A stretch of 64,000 nucleotides of DNA, from assembly GCA_963675995.2 (NCBI GenBank), contig CAXXIY010000002.1, forward strand, positions 2,981,138 to 3,045,137. The letters run 5' to 3'. Positions 1 to 9,195 of the stretch are shown here, in pieces. The DNA comes from JAAFHB01 sp963675995 (GTDB lineage: Bacteria; Bacteroidota; Bacteroidia; Bacteroidales; Prolixibacteraceae). The notes below the pieces were generated by a model. It searched no databases and had not been told where the DNA came from. It saw nothing but the letters and a program-made list of their open reading frames with translations. The translations under genes were made by a program, and so were the position numbers. Position 1 is the first letter of the stretch, and each line of letters starts with the position of its first letter.

Positions 1-209
1 TAAAAGTTATTGAAACGAATACTCTCTTTAGCAAACTGGTCGATAACAGGAGTCTTTACAATGGGATTTCCGTTAATACCCAGATCACCATAACCCTGGT
101 CATCGGTAATGATCAAAATAACATTCGGATGCTTTAATATCTGGGAAGAACCCGGAACAATAGTGGCTAGAAAAACAGATGCAAGTCCAAAACTGCGATA
201 TTTATTCAT
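1..209 (-). CDS. Sulfatase, N-terminal part (runs off left edge)
   Basis: The reverse strand reads an ATG at 209 followed by 69 open codons to the window edge. Residues 1-23 look like a Sec signal peptide ending near GSSQ. The next stretch, NVILIITDDQGYGDLG (about residues 29-44), is the conserved start of the alkaline-phosphatase-like sulfatase fold, in which the DD pair helps hold the catalytic calcium. The C-x-P-x-R motif that is converted to formylglycine lies outside the window, so substrate and activity class cannot be judged. An exported sulfatase fits a polysaccharide-degrading member of the Bacteroidota. Confidence 0.9.
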   Translation of the reverse strand, partial: MNKYRSFGLASVFLATIVPGSSQILKHPNVILIITDDQGYGDLGINGNPIVKTPVIDQFAKESIRFNNF

Positions 210-260
210 AACTAAGAGATTACCTTGTGTGGTAAAAATAGCGAAGTTTCAATTAAGCTC

Positions 261-308
261 AAAAAAAATCTTCAGGTTAGCCCCCTATTGAGACTGACCT
301 GAAGATTT
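261..308 (-). terminator. Intrinsic terminator of the acyl-CoA dehydrogenase gene
   Basis: A perfect 12-bp inverted repeat (266-277 with 297-308, AAATCTTCAGGT and its complement) is followed on the minus strand by a run of eight T (268-261). It lies 24 bp after the stop codon of the gene at 332-1861 and fits a Rho-independent terminator. Confidence 0.8.
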
Positions 309-331
309 ACAATTAAAATACGACTCTCTTC

Positions 332-1861
332 CTACAAATTGAGCCAGGAACTATTCTCCTCGTAATCGGCAACGACAAGCGCTTTATTATCAAAATGAAA
401 TGCATTCAACAAAGTTGAGATATCCTGCTTTAATACGATTATAGTATTGTCGATAAGATCTTTGCGAAACCCTTTTTCTTCCAGGTATAGGACAAGATCC
501 ATAGAAACTATTTTACTGATTACCTGACCGAATTCGACAAACTTTCGCTGGGCAAACGGAACATTAATTTCAAAGTTCACCATCTCCTGGATACGCTCCG
601 CGGCACGTGTTGTATAACCCTTTAGAAACTGGTAAAGACTCTTCTCTTTAGCTGTTTTCATCATTTTAAGCACCGACTCTGCTATTTGATTATAGAGGAT
701 ATCGTTTGATCCTTCGAAAATCTGGAACGGGCGGCTATCCACAACCGACCGTCCGGCGATGTGGGTTAGTTTATAACCCTTGGCTCCTACCAGTTGAAGC
801 AATGATTGTGCTGATTCCTGCATCATATCGGAAGTAACACTCTTTGTGATATTGGCTTCAAGTCCAAAGGGAGATAAATCATTTTCCACCCCTGCAACCT
901 CACCCGAGTTAAGACAAAAGGCTGAACAGAGAGTAAAATTTGCCTGTAACCTTGAGAGACGCTGTTGTACCTGATCATAGTTGAATAAATGTTTATTGCT
1001 CACAAGTCTCGATTGGGTATGAGCGATGGCTTCATCCAATATCCTTTTAATAAAGCCAAGTCCCATCCCCGGAAATTGAAAACGACTCCTGTGAAGCAGG
1101 TCAAGCATCATCTGAATCCCATTTGTTTTGGGAATCAGCTTCTGTTCTTCAGGGATATATACATCAAGATGATTTCGTCCATAAGGAATCTGGTAAAGAC
1201 CAAGGTTCTCGAAATACTCCTCCACAATAATGTTCTGATTGGGTGCATGGTTATCGCAGACAAACATATCAATATCCCGCATTAGGGCGCCCGATTCAGT
1301 TCTTCGGCGTGCAGTAAGTAACCAGAAGTCTGCCATACCGGTAAGACCAGCCCAATGTTTTTTCCCTTTCAGGTGAAAAACACCATCTTTTTCAGTAAAG
1401 GAGGTGTTCATATTCAGTGCATCACTGCCAAAATCAGGTTCAGTGATCATCAGGCCTCCCATACAGCTATTGGTCAGAAATTGTTCAAATACTTTTGATT
1501 TTGCACGCTCCTGGCCATATTTGGCTACCGGTTGAATAAAAAGGGCATTGTTTATTCCCAAGGTCAGTGAAAGCGCCAGTGATTCATACGAAGCGGCTGA
1601 TACGAAAGCAATATTTTCTTTTACATTACCCCCATACCCCCCGTATTGTTTTGGTATACAGAGCGCCATTGGATTACCCGACATCAGTTCTGTCAAAACT
1701 GCAGGTGGTAATCCACGGGTACTGCAAAACTGGTCTATCTTCTCCTTTTCATGAAAGGCACGTCTCATACTCGCCTTGAAATCTTCAAGCAATTGCAGGA
1801 ATGATTTATGAGGAAAAGATGGATCAATTGTTTGGTTTTCTTTTAATTGTTGTTGCGACAT
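332..1861 (-). CDS. Acyl-CoA dehydrogenase family protein
   Basis: A 509-residue flavoprotein of the acyl-CoA dehydrogenase superfamily, which oxidises acyl-CoA thioesters at C2-C3 and passes electrons to ETF. The middle domain shows GGLMITEPDFGSDAL (FAD-binding loop) and KGKKHWAGLTG. The C-terminal helical domain has FEGSNDILYNQ, where the Glu corresponds to the catalytic base position of many family members. It is longer than the usual 380-390 residues, with an extra C-terminal helical segment of about 100 residues. The ATG at 1861 has an AGGAG seven bases upstream, rare in this window. It stands alone, between its terminator and a divergent promoter region. Substrate is unknown. Confidence 0.85.
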   Translation of the reverse strand: MSQQQLKENQTIDPSFPHKSFLQLLEDFKASMRRAFHEKEKIDQFCSTRGLPPAVLTELMSGNPMALCIPKQYGGYGGNVKENIAFVSAASYESLALSLTLGINNALFIQPVAKYGQERAKSKVFEQFLTNSCMGGLMITEPDFGSDALNMNTSFTEKDGVFHLKGKKHWAGLTGMADFWLLTARRRTESGALMRDIDMFVCDNHAPNQNIIVEEYFENLGLYQIPYGRNHLDVYIPEEQKLIPKTNGIQMMLDLLHRSRFQFPGMGLGFIKRILDEAIAHTQSRLVSNKHLFNYDQVQQRLSRLQANFTLCSAFCLNSGEVAGVENDLSPFGLEANITKSVTSDMMQESAQSLLQLVGAKGYKLTHIAGRSVVDSRPFQIFEGSNDILYNQIAESVLKMMKTAKEKSLYQFLKGYTTRAAERIQEMVNFEINVPFAQRKFVEFGQVISKIVSMDLVLYLEEKGFRKDLIDNTIIVLKQDISTLLNAFHFDNKALVVADYEENSSWLNL

Positions 1862-1986
1862 TTTTTAACTCCTATTTTATTGAATGATATTACATAGCCC
1901 CTTCTGAAACTTTAAAATTTAACAATTCGAATAAGCTTTTGTTTTCAGATTATGCGAAATCATCACTGTTTAAACCCTTTTTTCGC

Positions 1987-1994
1987 TAAATTTG
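1987..1994 (+). promoter_or_regulatory. -7 promoter box of the YeeE/YedE gene
   Basis: TAAATTTG matches the Bacteroidota -7 consensus TAnnTTTG and lies 31 bp before the ATG at 2026. Confidence 0.6.
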
Positions 1995-2025
1995 TCCTCT
2001 TAACCCATAAAATGAAAATGAACCA

Positions 2026-3036
2026 ATGACAATTACGATTTTAATTTACGGTTTTCTTTTTGGAGCTATTTTGCAAAGTGCAAAACTGAATCGCTACAAC
2101 ACAATAAGTGGGATGGCAACACTCGAAAACTACAAAGTAGCTAAAGCAATTGCACTGGCAATTGGCGTCGGGGTAATTTTATTAAACATTGAAATTGGTC
2201 TCGGTTTCGCCTCCTACCATACCAAACCATTGATTTTAGGAGGCGTGGTGTTGGGTGGACTTATTTTTGGTGCAGGAATGGCCATTTTAGGTTATTGTCC
2301 TGGAACAATGATTGTATCGCTTGGTGAAGGTTCGCTGGACGCAGCTGCCGGACTCGTTGGGGCACTGATGGGAGGCTTGGTATATACCCTTGTATTACCT
2401 GCAATAAGTGGATTACAAGGACCGGATCTGGGAACCTTCTCCCTCTATTCTCTCACAGGATCTATTCCTGTTTTATTCTTTTTGCTGACATTCCTTTTCG
2501 GTGCTCTTTTTATTGCCATCGCTTTCTTTGTGCATAAAATTGAAAAGGTTCAGGACCGGACCTGGATATTTGCCGGAGTGGCACTTGCACTACTCAACTG
2601 TATCATCTTTTTAAAGGTTGGAATGGACAGGCAAATTGGTGCATCTACTGCCTATCCTTATCTTGCCGATCTGATTTCAGGAAATACAGACAATGAATAT
2701 TTTACAAAAATCAACAAATCGGGAAACTGGGAACTGATTTTTTTGGGTGGAACATTTATCTCAGGGTTGGTGATTTCACTCATAAGGAAAGATTTCAAAA
2801 TTCAGCTGATTCACAGTAACTGGGAACGATATAAAGGAAACAGTGCCGATAAGAGGATCTTCTGGGCTGCATTTGGGGGATTTATACTTATTTTCGGTGC
2901 CAGAATGGCAGGCGGATGCACCAGTGGACATGTTATTTCGGGTGGAATGCAGCTAGCAGTCAGTAGTTTGATATTTGCAATCTTTGTCTTTGCAGGACTA
3001 CTGATTACGGGTAGGCTGTTTTACAGAAAAAAGTAA
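2026..3036 (+). CDS. YeeE/YedE family sulfur-compound transporter
   Basis: A 336-residue polytopic membrane protein with about nine hydrophobic segments. Two family signatures are visible: GYCPGT with Cys91 and AGGCTSGHVISGG with Cys298. In the characterised thiosulfate importer of this family (TsuA), equivalent cysteines line the pore, so uptake of thiosulfate or a related sulfur compound is the likely role. It joins into one chain the two halves that are sometimes split into YeeE and YedE. A -7 box lies just upstream. No sulfurtransferase is adjacent, so the exact substrate is inferred only from family membership. Confidence 0.85.
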   Translation: MTITILIYGFLFGAILQSAKLNRYNTISGMATLENYKVAKAIALAIGVGVILLNIEIGLGFASYHTKPLILGGVVLGGLIFGAGMAILGYCPGTMIVSLGEGSLDAAAGLVGALMGGLVYTLVLPAISGLQGPDLGTFSLYSLTGSIPVLFFLLTFLFGALFIAIAFFVHKIEKVQDRTWIFAGVALALLNCIIFLKVGMDRQIGASTAYPYLADLISGNTDNEYFTKINKSGNWELIFLGGTFISGLVISLIRKDFKIQLIHSNWERYKGNSADKRIFWAAFGGFILIFGARMAGGCTSGHVISGGMQLAVSSLIFAIFVFAGLLITGRLFYRKK

Positions 3037-3168
3037 ATAAAGTAACTGGTTTTTAGACCTTGGCGGGAATTGAAACTGGCGGGAAGATTTCCCATTTTAT
3101 AACCATCCAACTCCAATTTTTTTGGCACAATAATTGACAAAATTTAAGTGTCATTTATTAATTAAAAA

Positions 3169-3657
3169 ATGAGAAATATGAGAAAACTACTTTTTGCATT
3201 TGCATTTATCTTAACGGCTAATATCGTTGATGCTCAAACTGCTAATCACGCCATAGGTTTGAGATTAGGAGGAGGAGATGGCTTTGGTACTGAAATATCG
3301 TACCAACATGGACTCAATGATTTGAATCGGCTGGAGTTCGATCTTGGAATGCATAATGGAAATCATTATAATGCATGGGGATTAGCCGGTATTTATCAAT
3401 GGGTGTGGAATATCGACGGTGGTTTTAATTGGTTTGCCGGTGCCGGAGGACGAATTGGCTCATGGAGCTGGGATCACTCTTACACAGGGACCGATGGTGG
3501 AGGAGTTTATCTTGCAGCTGCAGGTGATGTGGGTATTGAATATACATTCCCGATTGGAATCCAGATTGGTCTCGATGCCAGACCTGAACTTGGCTTGATC
3601 AATCACGGAGATGCTTTTCGGAACAATATCGCTTTCAGTGTCCGCTACAGGTTCTAA
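3169..3657 (+). CDS. Small outer-membrane beta-barrel protein
   Basis: A 162-residue protein with a signal peptide (about residues 1-22, ending DAQ) and alternating hydrophobic, Gly- and aromatic-rich strands. It ends in FSVRYRF, the terminal-Phe beta-strand signal of outer-membrane barrels recognised by the BAM machinery. Size suggests an eight-stranded OmpW/OmpX-like barrel. A second in-frame ATG three codons later (3178) is also possible. No specific function can be assigned. It is followed at once by a shared bidirectional terminator. Confidence 0.75.
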   Translation: MRNMRKLLFAFAFILTANIVDAQTANHAIGLRLGGGDGFGTEISYQHGLNDLNRLEFDLGMHNGNHYNAWGLAGIYQWVWNIDGGFNWFAGAGGRIGSWSWDHSYTGTDGGGVYLAAAGDVGIEYTFPIGIQIGLDARPELGLINHGDAFRNNIAFSVRYRF

Positions 3658-3673
3658 TTTTTAAAATGGGAAC

Positions 3674-3727
3674 AATGTAAAGGGGGTTATCTCGTAAGTA
3701 ATTGACGAGATAGTCCCCTTTTACATT
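3674..3727. terminator. Bidirectional terminator between convergent genes
   Basis: A long near-perfect hairpin pairs AATGTAAAgGGGG..ATCTCGT (from 3674) with ACGAGATA..CCCCTTTTACATT (to 3727), with a nine-base loop. A-rich and T-rich flanks let it work on both strands. It overlaps the first base pairs of the elbB stop codon. Confidence 0.75.
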
Positions 3728-4382
3728 ACATTAAGTTAATTAATTCGCGAACTACATTTTGCGTCCCTTCAGCAATCTGAAGTATATTGGCATCAAGCAT
3801 ATAGCACGGCGAAGTAACTAATTTGTATTTATCATCGATAATCACTCCTGTATAATCAGCTTCATGATGAATGCCACCCATCTTTTCAATTGTTTTAACA
3901 GTTTCAGGGTCATTACCGATGGTCACAACAGCGCCCGGAAGAATTTTCACGATTAAAGCCGGCGCAATACACATGGCACCTATGGGGATAGCCGCCTCAA
4001 CAGAAGCGATTACTGCCAGCTCAACTTCCGGGTCCACAGTACAATCGCTCCCTTCAAAGGCCACCGTACAAAGGTTCTTGGCTACACCAAAACCACCGGG
4101 AAAAATAACGGCATCAAACTTTTCGGGTTCATAAAGATAGAGTGGCATGATTTTCCCTCTGGCAATCCTTGCTGATTCAACCAATACATTCCGTTCTTCA
4201 TTCATTGGTTTTCCGGTCATATGATTAATCACCTGAGCCTGATCCTTATCAGGTGCAAAACACTCATAACAGCATCCAGCTTTCGCTATTGCAAGGAGGG
4301 TAAGGGTCGCTTCATGAATTTCAGCCCCATCAAATACACCGCATCCGGCAAGGATTACGGCAAATCGCTTTTGTTTATTCAT
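3726..4382 (-). CDS. elbB: ElbB-type isoprenoid biosynthesis glyoxalase
   Basis: A 218-residue DJ-1/PfpI superfamily protein closely matching ElbB (YhbL). The N-terminus FAVILAGCGVFDGAEIHEA and the AVIFPGGFGVAKNL segment are characteristic. The nucleophile-elbow region reads IGAMCIAPA, with Cys at the DJ-1 nucleophile position. E. coli ElbB has weak glyoxalase activity in vitro and influences isoprenoid yield, but its physiological role is unclear. It is the last gene of a co-directional minus-strand group with the M50-like gene and folC. Confidence 0.92.
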   Translation of the reverse strand: MNKQKRFAVILAGCGVFDGAEIHEATLTLLAIAKAGCCYECFAPDKDQAQVINHMTGKPMNEERNVLVESARIARGKIMPLYLYEPEKFDAVIFPGGFGVAKNLCTVAFEGSDCTVDPEVELAVIASVEAAIPIGAMCIAPALIVKILPGAVVTIGNDPETVKTIEKMGGIHHEADYTGVIIDDKYKLVTSPCYMLDANILQIAEGTQNVVRELINLM

Positions 4383-4482
4383 AAGGTTTTTCTTTCGTTA
4401 GTTATCACTCTATTTAAAGTCAAAAAAGGTCAAACAAATAAAGCAAAAATATTCATTCTAAATATACAAAAAAAAATGTATC

Positions 4483-5346
4483 TTATCGATTTGAGACGAA
4501 AAGATGCTTTAGAAGGTTCAAAACGAACAGCATCATCAGAATTAAAAAATTGGAGACAAGTGTCAGGATAAGCAAAAAATAAAATCCCGAGATATACTTC
4601 ACCCCTTTCTCCAAATAATTGGTCGCAAAACCACCCATCCAAAGCGTTATCAAATTGAATATCAACAAGAAGATTAACAACCAAATAAATCCATAAAATG
4701 CACTTCCCACATCCGGTTTACTGAGTGTCATCGAACTTCCAACTGAATAGAGAATATAGATCAACAAGGCTAATTTCCACCACAAACGGGAACCTCCGGG
4801 CACAATAAGGTTAAAAAATGAGAGCAGGTTGTTCCAGATTCCGATCGCTAGTTGCTTCAATAAAATAACCCTCGTAAAATCGTTGGATGTGATTGTAAAA
4901 GAAGCACGTTCAGTAATATCCACACGAAAAAGAAGCAGCGTAATCCCAAATAAGACGATTCCTCCTGCAAGAAGTGGACCTACACCAATAAAAAAATTTC
5001 CGATTTTTTGATAAATACTTTTTTTATTGTAGGAATGACTCACATGCCCTAAAGATTCTCCACTACTATTTGGTTTGAATAAGGCAATTTCTTTAATCTT
5101 GTGACCAAAAATCAATGCAAAAAAAGCATGACTAAGCTCATGAACAGAGCATCCCAGCCAGGCAAAACCGTATAAAAAAAGATTTCTTCCCAAAAAACGG
5201 ACACTCATCTTCGCAGTAAGGATTGCAACAATATTTAGTAGCACCATCAGAATCAACAATGGAACAAACAGTATAAACACCTGATTAAATGTAGTGTGTA
5301 GTACATTTAACAGATAGCTTAATATTTGCGTGAAAAACCTTTCCAT
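4483..5346 (-). CDS. Membrane-embedded M50-like metallopeptidase
   Basis: A 287-residue integral membrane protein with about six hydrophobic segments. Near residue 70 it carries CSVHELSHAFFALIFGH: the HELSH is an HExxH zinc site inside a membrane helix, as in site-2-type M50 proteases and their relatives. A clear LDG/NPDG second zinc ligand motif is not evident. It may be a distant S2P relative or a non-proteolytic homologue. The gene sits 38 bp downstream of folC and 100 bp upstream of elbB on the same strand. No substrate can be proposed. Confidence 0.65.
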   Translation of the reverse strand: MERFFTQILSYLLNVLHTTFNQVFILFVPLLILMVLLNIVAILTAKMSVRFLGRNLFLYGFAWLGCSVHELSHAFFALIFGHKIKEIALFKPNSSGESLGHVSHSYNKKSIYQKIGNFFIGVGPLLAGGIVLFGITLLLFRVDITERASFTITSNDFTRVILLKQLAIGIWNNLLSFFNLIVPGGSRLWWKLALLIYILYSVGSSMTLSKPDVGSAFYGFIWLLIFLLIFNLITLWMGGFATNYLEKGVKYISGFYFLLILTLVSNFLILMMLFVLNLLKHLFVSNR

Positions 5347-5384
5347 GAGAAAAATCGCTCCTTACTTCATTAAATACGCTAATA

Positions 5385-6683
5385 TCACAGCACTTCAGCC
5401 ACAACGAAGTTACTGCCGCCAATAAAGATCAGATCTTCAGTCAGTGCATTTTTGCGTGCTGCTTCAAGTGCTAATCCGACGGTAGGGTACGAACTCCCTT
5501 TCAGATTAAAAAAGTCGGCCATTTTCATCAATTGTTGCTCATCCAGCGCACGCGGTATGGAAGCCTTTGTGAAATAATAGGTAGCATCGCGGGGTAAAAG
5601 ATTCAGTACTCCGGCAATATCCTTATCACTGACCATTCCAATTACAAAATGAAGCGTTTTATACGGGGTTTGTTTGATCTGAGCCACAACTTCGCGTATT
5701 CCCCCTTCATTGTGGCCTGTATCACAGATAATTCGGGGATTCGCCCCTATCACCTGCCAACGTCCCAGTAAACCGGTATTTTCGATCACTTTTCCCAATC
5801 CATCCCGAAGCGCACCCTCAGAAATATTCCAACCTTGAGAACGAAGTTCTTCTACGGCAGCAATTACGGTGCATACATTTTTTGACTGATAATGACCTAG
5901 CAGATCCAACTTCAATTGATTATAAACCACTCCCTTGCTATTCCTGATGGAAAAAACTTGTCGGGAATCCAACGAAATAAGTCCGGCGCCCGTATAAAAA
6001 AGTTGATCTGCAAAAACAACCTCCGCTTCGCGCTCATTCGCAATGCCATTAAAAATGATACTGGTCTGGGGATGCGTCTCACCGATGATAACCGGGACAT
6101 GATTTTTGATGATTCCGGCTTTTTCAAGTGCAATCTTCCCCAGTGTATCACCCAGAAAAGTAGTATGGTCCAGACTGATGTTGGTAATGACCGACAACTC
6201 AGGTTTTATAATATTGGTTGAATCGAGCCTTCCGCCCAAACCCACCTCAATTATTGAAATATCTACCTCATTTCTGGCAAAATAATCAAAAGCCATCAAT
6301 ACAGTCAATTCGAAGAAGGACGGTTCAAGCCCTTTTTCACTATTTCGTTTGAGAAAAGTTCTGACAAATTCAACTATGAATTTCTTTTCAATTTTTTTCC
6401 CGTTGATCCTTATCCGCTCTCTGAAATCTTTAAGATGAGGCGAAGTATAAAGCCCCGTCCGGTAACCAGCCTCCATCAGAATACTGGCTAACATGTGCGA
6501 AACGGACCCCTTTCCGTTCGTACCGGCAACATGAACCGACTTGAATTGAAGATGGGGATGTCCAAACATGATATCCAATGCCAATGTATTGTCGAGGCTA
6601 TCTTTATAGGCAGCATGACCTGATCGTTGATAATAAGGAAGATGATCGTACAAATAATTGATTACTTCATCATAGCTTTGCAT
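5385..6683 (-). CDS. folC: Dihydrofolate synthase / folylpolyglutamate synthase
   Basis: Mur-ligase-fold enzyme that adds glutamate to dihydropteroate and to folates using ATP. From the ATG at 6683 it is 432 residues, the usual size. The P-loop reads VAGTNGKGSVSHMLAS (about residues 52-67), followed by YTSPHLKDFRERIRING. The central region has VGLGGRLDSTNI and SLDHTTFLG, and the C-terminal domain has ICDTGHNEGG. An in-frame TTG at 6716 would add 11 residues, but the family starts at the MQSYDEVINYL segment, so the ATG is preferred. It heads the minus-strand group folC, M50-like gene, elbB. Confidence 0.95.
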   Translation of the reverse strand: MQSYDEVINYLYDHLPYYQRSGHAAYKDSLDNTLALDIMFGHPHLQFKSVHVAGTNGKGSVSHMLASILMEAGYRTGLYTSPHLKDFRERIRINGKKIEKKFIVEFVRTFLKRNSEKGLEPSFFELTVLMAFDYFARNEVDISIIEVGLGGRLDSTNIIKPELSVITNISLDHTTFLGDTLGKIALEKAGIIKNHVPVIIGETHPQTSIIFNGIANEREAEVVFADQLFYTGAGLISLDSRQVFSIRNSKGVVYNQLKLDLLGHYQSKNVCTVIAAVEELRSQGWNISEGALRDGLGKVIENTGLLGRWQVIGANPRIICDTGHNEGGIREVVAQIKQTPYKTLHFVIGMVSDKDIAGVLNLLPRDATYYFTKASIPRALDEQQLMKMADFFNLKGSSYPTVGLALEAARKNALTEDLIFIGGSNFVVAEVL

Positions 6684-6797
6684 CCTATATAATTTAGTTG
6701 ACAAAATCAGAGGCAAAGATGATAAATTCTAAAAGGGAAAACGCCGAACTAAGAAAATATTTGCTATTTTTAAACTGGAATATAGTTATACATAATA

Positions 6798-8120
6798 ATG
6801 CCAAAGTCGAAAATATTTGTAATTGACACAAACGTGATCCTGCACGATCATGAGTGTATCTACCACTTCAATGATAATGATGTTGTTCTCCCTATCACCG
6901 TACTGGAAGAATTAGATCGCTTTAAAAGGGGAAATGACCAGATCAATTTTCAGGCACGGCAATTTGTAAGAATCCTTGATGAGATAGTTGGAAATGAATT
7001 ATTTAACGGTGGCATCTCCCTCGGTATAGACAAAGGCAAACTGACCATTGAAACAGGAAAACCGTTTTCTGATAAACTGAAGGAATCGTTTCGCGAAGAC
7101 ATTCCCGATCACCGTATATTGGCAATAACCGAATACCTGAGGGAAAAATTTAATGACCGCAAGGTAGTCCTGGTCACCAAAGATGTCAATCTCAGGATGA
7201 AAGCAAAATCGCTTCACATTGAGTCGGAAGATTACAAAAACGACAAAGTACAAGACATCAATGTATTATACCAGGGAATACGCGAAAATAAAGATTATAG
7301 CGATCAATTAATTGCTCAACTTTATGAGTTAAATTTCCTCACTGTTGAAGATGCGGGGATCGAAAAACCTCCCTTTGCCAACGAATTCTTTATACTTAAA
7401 AGTCCAAGATCAAGTGTCTTAGCTCATTATAGCCCATTTCGTCAAAGACTTGAGCGTGTGGATAAAAAAGTGGCTTATGGTATTAAGCCACGGAATGCAG
7501 AACAAACATTTTCAATTCACGCCTTATTAGATCCTGAAATTAAATTGATAAGTCTGACGGGGAAGGCGGGTACTGGGAAAACATTACTTGCTCTGGCGGC
7601 AGCGATTGCGCAGCATCATATTTACGAACAAATACTTCTTGCCCGGCCCATTGTGGCATTAAGCAACCGCGACATTGGATTCCTCCCCGGAGATGCAGAA
7701 GAAAAAGTTTCGCCTTATATGCAACCCCTTTTTGATAATCTGGCTGTCATTAAGCGATGCTTCAGTCCGCAAAGTACGGAATACAGAATGATTGAAGAGC
7801 TAAAGAAAGACGAACGATTGGTAATCAGCCCATTGGCATTTATCAGAGGGCGTAGTTTATCCAACTGCTACTTTATTATTGATGAAGCTCAAAACCTAAC
7901 TCCACACGAAGTAAAAACCATCATCACCAGAGCCGGCGAAGGGACGAAAATGATTTTCACGGGTGATATTCAACAAATTGATTCGCCCTATCTCGATTTG
8001 CAATCCAATGGACTAGCCTATCTTACCGACAGGATGAAGGGTCAGGATATTTTTGCCCATATTAATCTGGTGAAAGGGGAACGGAGTTATCTGGCCGAAC
8101 TTGCAAGTGATTTGCTATAG
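6798..8120 (+). CDS. PIN-PhoH fusion protein (PhoH2-type)
   Basis: A 440-residue protein. The N-terminal PIN ribonuclease domain (residues 1-150) has IFVIDTNVILHD and VLEELDRFK, and a later acidic DHRIL/VTKDVN stretch completes an acidic metal-site set. The C-terminal PhoH ATPase domain (about 220-440) has a Walker A LTGKAGTGKTLLALA and a Walker B YFIIDEAQNLTPHEV. Mycobacterial PhoH2 of this architecture is an ATP-dependent RNA helicase and ribonuclease, so a role in RNA turnover is likely. It is divergent from folC with a 114-bp gap. Confidence 0.93.
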   Translation: MPKSKIFVIDTNVILHDHECIYHFNDNDVVLPITVLEELDRFKRGNDQINFQARQFVRILDEIVGNELFNGGISLGIDKGKLTIETGKPFSDKLKESFREDIPDHRILAITEYLREKFNDRKVVLVTKDVNLRMKAKSLHIESEDYKNDKVQDINVLYQGIRENKDYSDQLIAQLYELNFLTVEDAGIEKPPFANEFFILKSPRSSVLAHYSPFRQRLERVDKKVAYGIKPRNAEQTFSIHALLDPEIKLISLTGKAGTGKTLLALAAAIAQHHIYEQILLARPIVALSNRDIGFLPGDAEEKVSPYMQPLFDNLAVIKRCFSPQSTEYRMIEELKKDERLVISPLAFIRGRSLSNCYFIIDEAQNLTPHEVKTIITRAGEGTKMIFTGDIQQIDSPYLDLQSNGLAYLTDRMKGQDIFAHINLVKGERSYLAELASDLL

Positions 8121-8181
8121 GGAATCAAAGAGTGAAGAATTAATGAATGAAGATTTATAGATTAAGTAATTGAAAATTGAT

Positions 8182-8463
8182 ATGTTAAAAGTAAACGAGT
8201 ATTTTGGAGGAAGTGTAAAATCGATAGCGATCGAAAATGAAGAGGGTGTGGCCACAGTTGGGGTAATGGAAGCAGGGGAGTATGAATTTGGGACATCAAC
8301 TGTTGAAATTATGACAATCATAGGTGGAACACTCGAGGTGATGCTTCCCGGAGAAAACAATTGGACCAGTTATCCTAAGGGTGGAATTTTCGAAGTCGGT
8401 AAAAACGTAAAATTCAAGGTCCGAGCAAATGCTCCGGTAGCTTACCATTGCCAATACATCTAA
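8182..8463 (+). CDS. ppnP: Pyrimidine/purine nucleoside phosphorylase PpnP
   Basis: A 93-residue single-domain cupin matching PpnP (formerly DUF1255, YaiE), which reversibly phosphorolyses several nucleosides. Recognisable blocks are VNEYFGGSVKSIA, GVMEAGEYEFGTS, EIMTIIGGTLEVMLPG and the end APVAYHCQYI. The ATG at 8182 gives the family length. A TTG four codons upstream is unlikely. It is convergent with the SRPBCC gene and shares its terminator. Confidence 0.93.
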   Translation: MLKVNEYFGGSVKSIAIENEEGVATVGVMEAGEYEFGTSTVEIMTIIGGTLEVMLPGENNWTSYPKGGIFEVGKNVKFKVRANAPVAYHCQYI

Positions 8464-8486
8464 CGAAAATAGAGTATTGACTTACA

Positions 8487-8543
8487 ATATAAAGACAGGG
8501 GACCTGCCAGTTAATTAAACCGGAAGGTCCCCTGTCTTTATAT
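8487..8543. terminator. Bidirectional terminator between ppnP and the SRPBCC gene
   Basis: A perfect 19-bp inverted repeat (8487-8505 with 8525-8543; core AGACAGGGGACCT) flanks a 19-base AT-rich spacer, with A/T runs at both ends. It sits between convergent genes and can serve both. Confidence 0.8.
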
Positions 8544-8559
8544 TTAAAAGGAGGTTAAA

Positions 8560-9099
8560 CTATTTTTCAAGAATAGCTTTTAGGCTGGTTAACCCATCAG
8601 CCAGATCTTTTCCCAGCATTCCATCCATATCCCTTAAAAGCAAAAACAGATTCAGCGGATAATTCATCCTGCCTGAGAAGCCCCACGTTACTTTGGTTTG
8701 GCCATCGGAAACTGCCTCAAAGGAGATTGTTGCCTGATTTGTTGCTTCAAATGGTTTAATAAACCTAAGTTCATAATCAATCCGCTCCTCTACTACGATA
8801 TTTTTGATCTCCTGCTCGCCTTTCCCTACATCTTTCATTTCACTCTCCCAGGCTGAAACAAAACCAACAGCACCATCAATTCCACGGAATTCTTTTTTCA
8901 TTCCCGGATCCTTTTGAGCCCAAACACTAAAAAAGTCCTGATTTCTAAGCAATTTAACAAATTTAAAAACCTCCGATTTTGGTTTGTTGATAACAATTGA
9001 ACGCAAAACACGGATATCTTTTCGGGTAAAGAGGGGAACGATCAGCACAATTGCAATAATTGTCCCAAGTCCAATTAAAACAAATTTCAGGATTTCCAT
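8560..9099 (-). CDS. Membrane-anchored SRPBCC (polyketide-cyclase-like) protein
   Basis: A 179-residue protein with one N-terminal membrane helix (residues 4-26) followed by a START/SRPBCC-type domain: RSIVINKPKSEVFKFVKLLRN, VGFVSAWESE and TKVTWGFSGRMNYP are typical of the polyketide cyclase/dehydrase family. These domains bind hydrophobic ligands in a deep pocket. Ligand and role are unknown. The gene is monocistronic and convergent with ppnP. Confidence 0.75.
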   Translation of the reverse strand: MEILKFVLIGLGTIIAIVLIVPLFTRKDIRVLRSIVINKPKSEVFKFVKLLRNQDFFSVWAQKDPGMKKEFRGIDGAVGFVSAWESEMKDVGKGEQEIKNIVVEERIDYELRFIKPFEATNQATISFEAVSDGQTKVTWGFSGRMNYPLNLFLLLRDMDGMLGKDLADGLTSLKAILEK

Positions 9100-9182
9100 C
9101 GCTTTATAATTTTAAATGAATTTTAGCGTATTAACGAAATTCTGAGAAAAAGGTTTTACAAGATTGAAATAAGATTATTTTA

Positions 9183-9190
9183 TACCTTTG
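9183..9190 (+). promoter_or_regulatory. -7 promoter box of the FkbM methyltransferase gene
   Basis: TACCTTTG fits TAnnTTTG and ends only five bases before the ATG at 9196. The transcript would begin at or next to that ATG, so either the mRNA is leaderless or the in-frame ATG at 9220 is used. Confidence 0.55.
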
Positions 9191-9195
9191 CCGAA

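Noticed and set aside
109..291. Plus-strand 60-codon frame at the left edge
   Set aside because: It is antisense to a clear sulfatase N-terminus and resembles nothing known.
2011..2028. Five-codon frame (MKMNQ) overlapping the YeeE/YedE start
   Set aside because: Too short and without regulatory structure to support a leader-peptide claim.
6684..6716. TTG start extending folC by 11 residues
   Set aside because: The family begins at the MQSYDEV segment and the ATG there is well placed.
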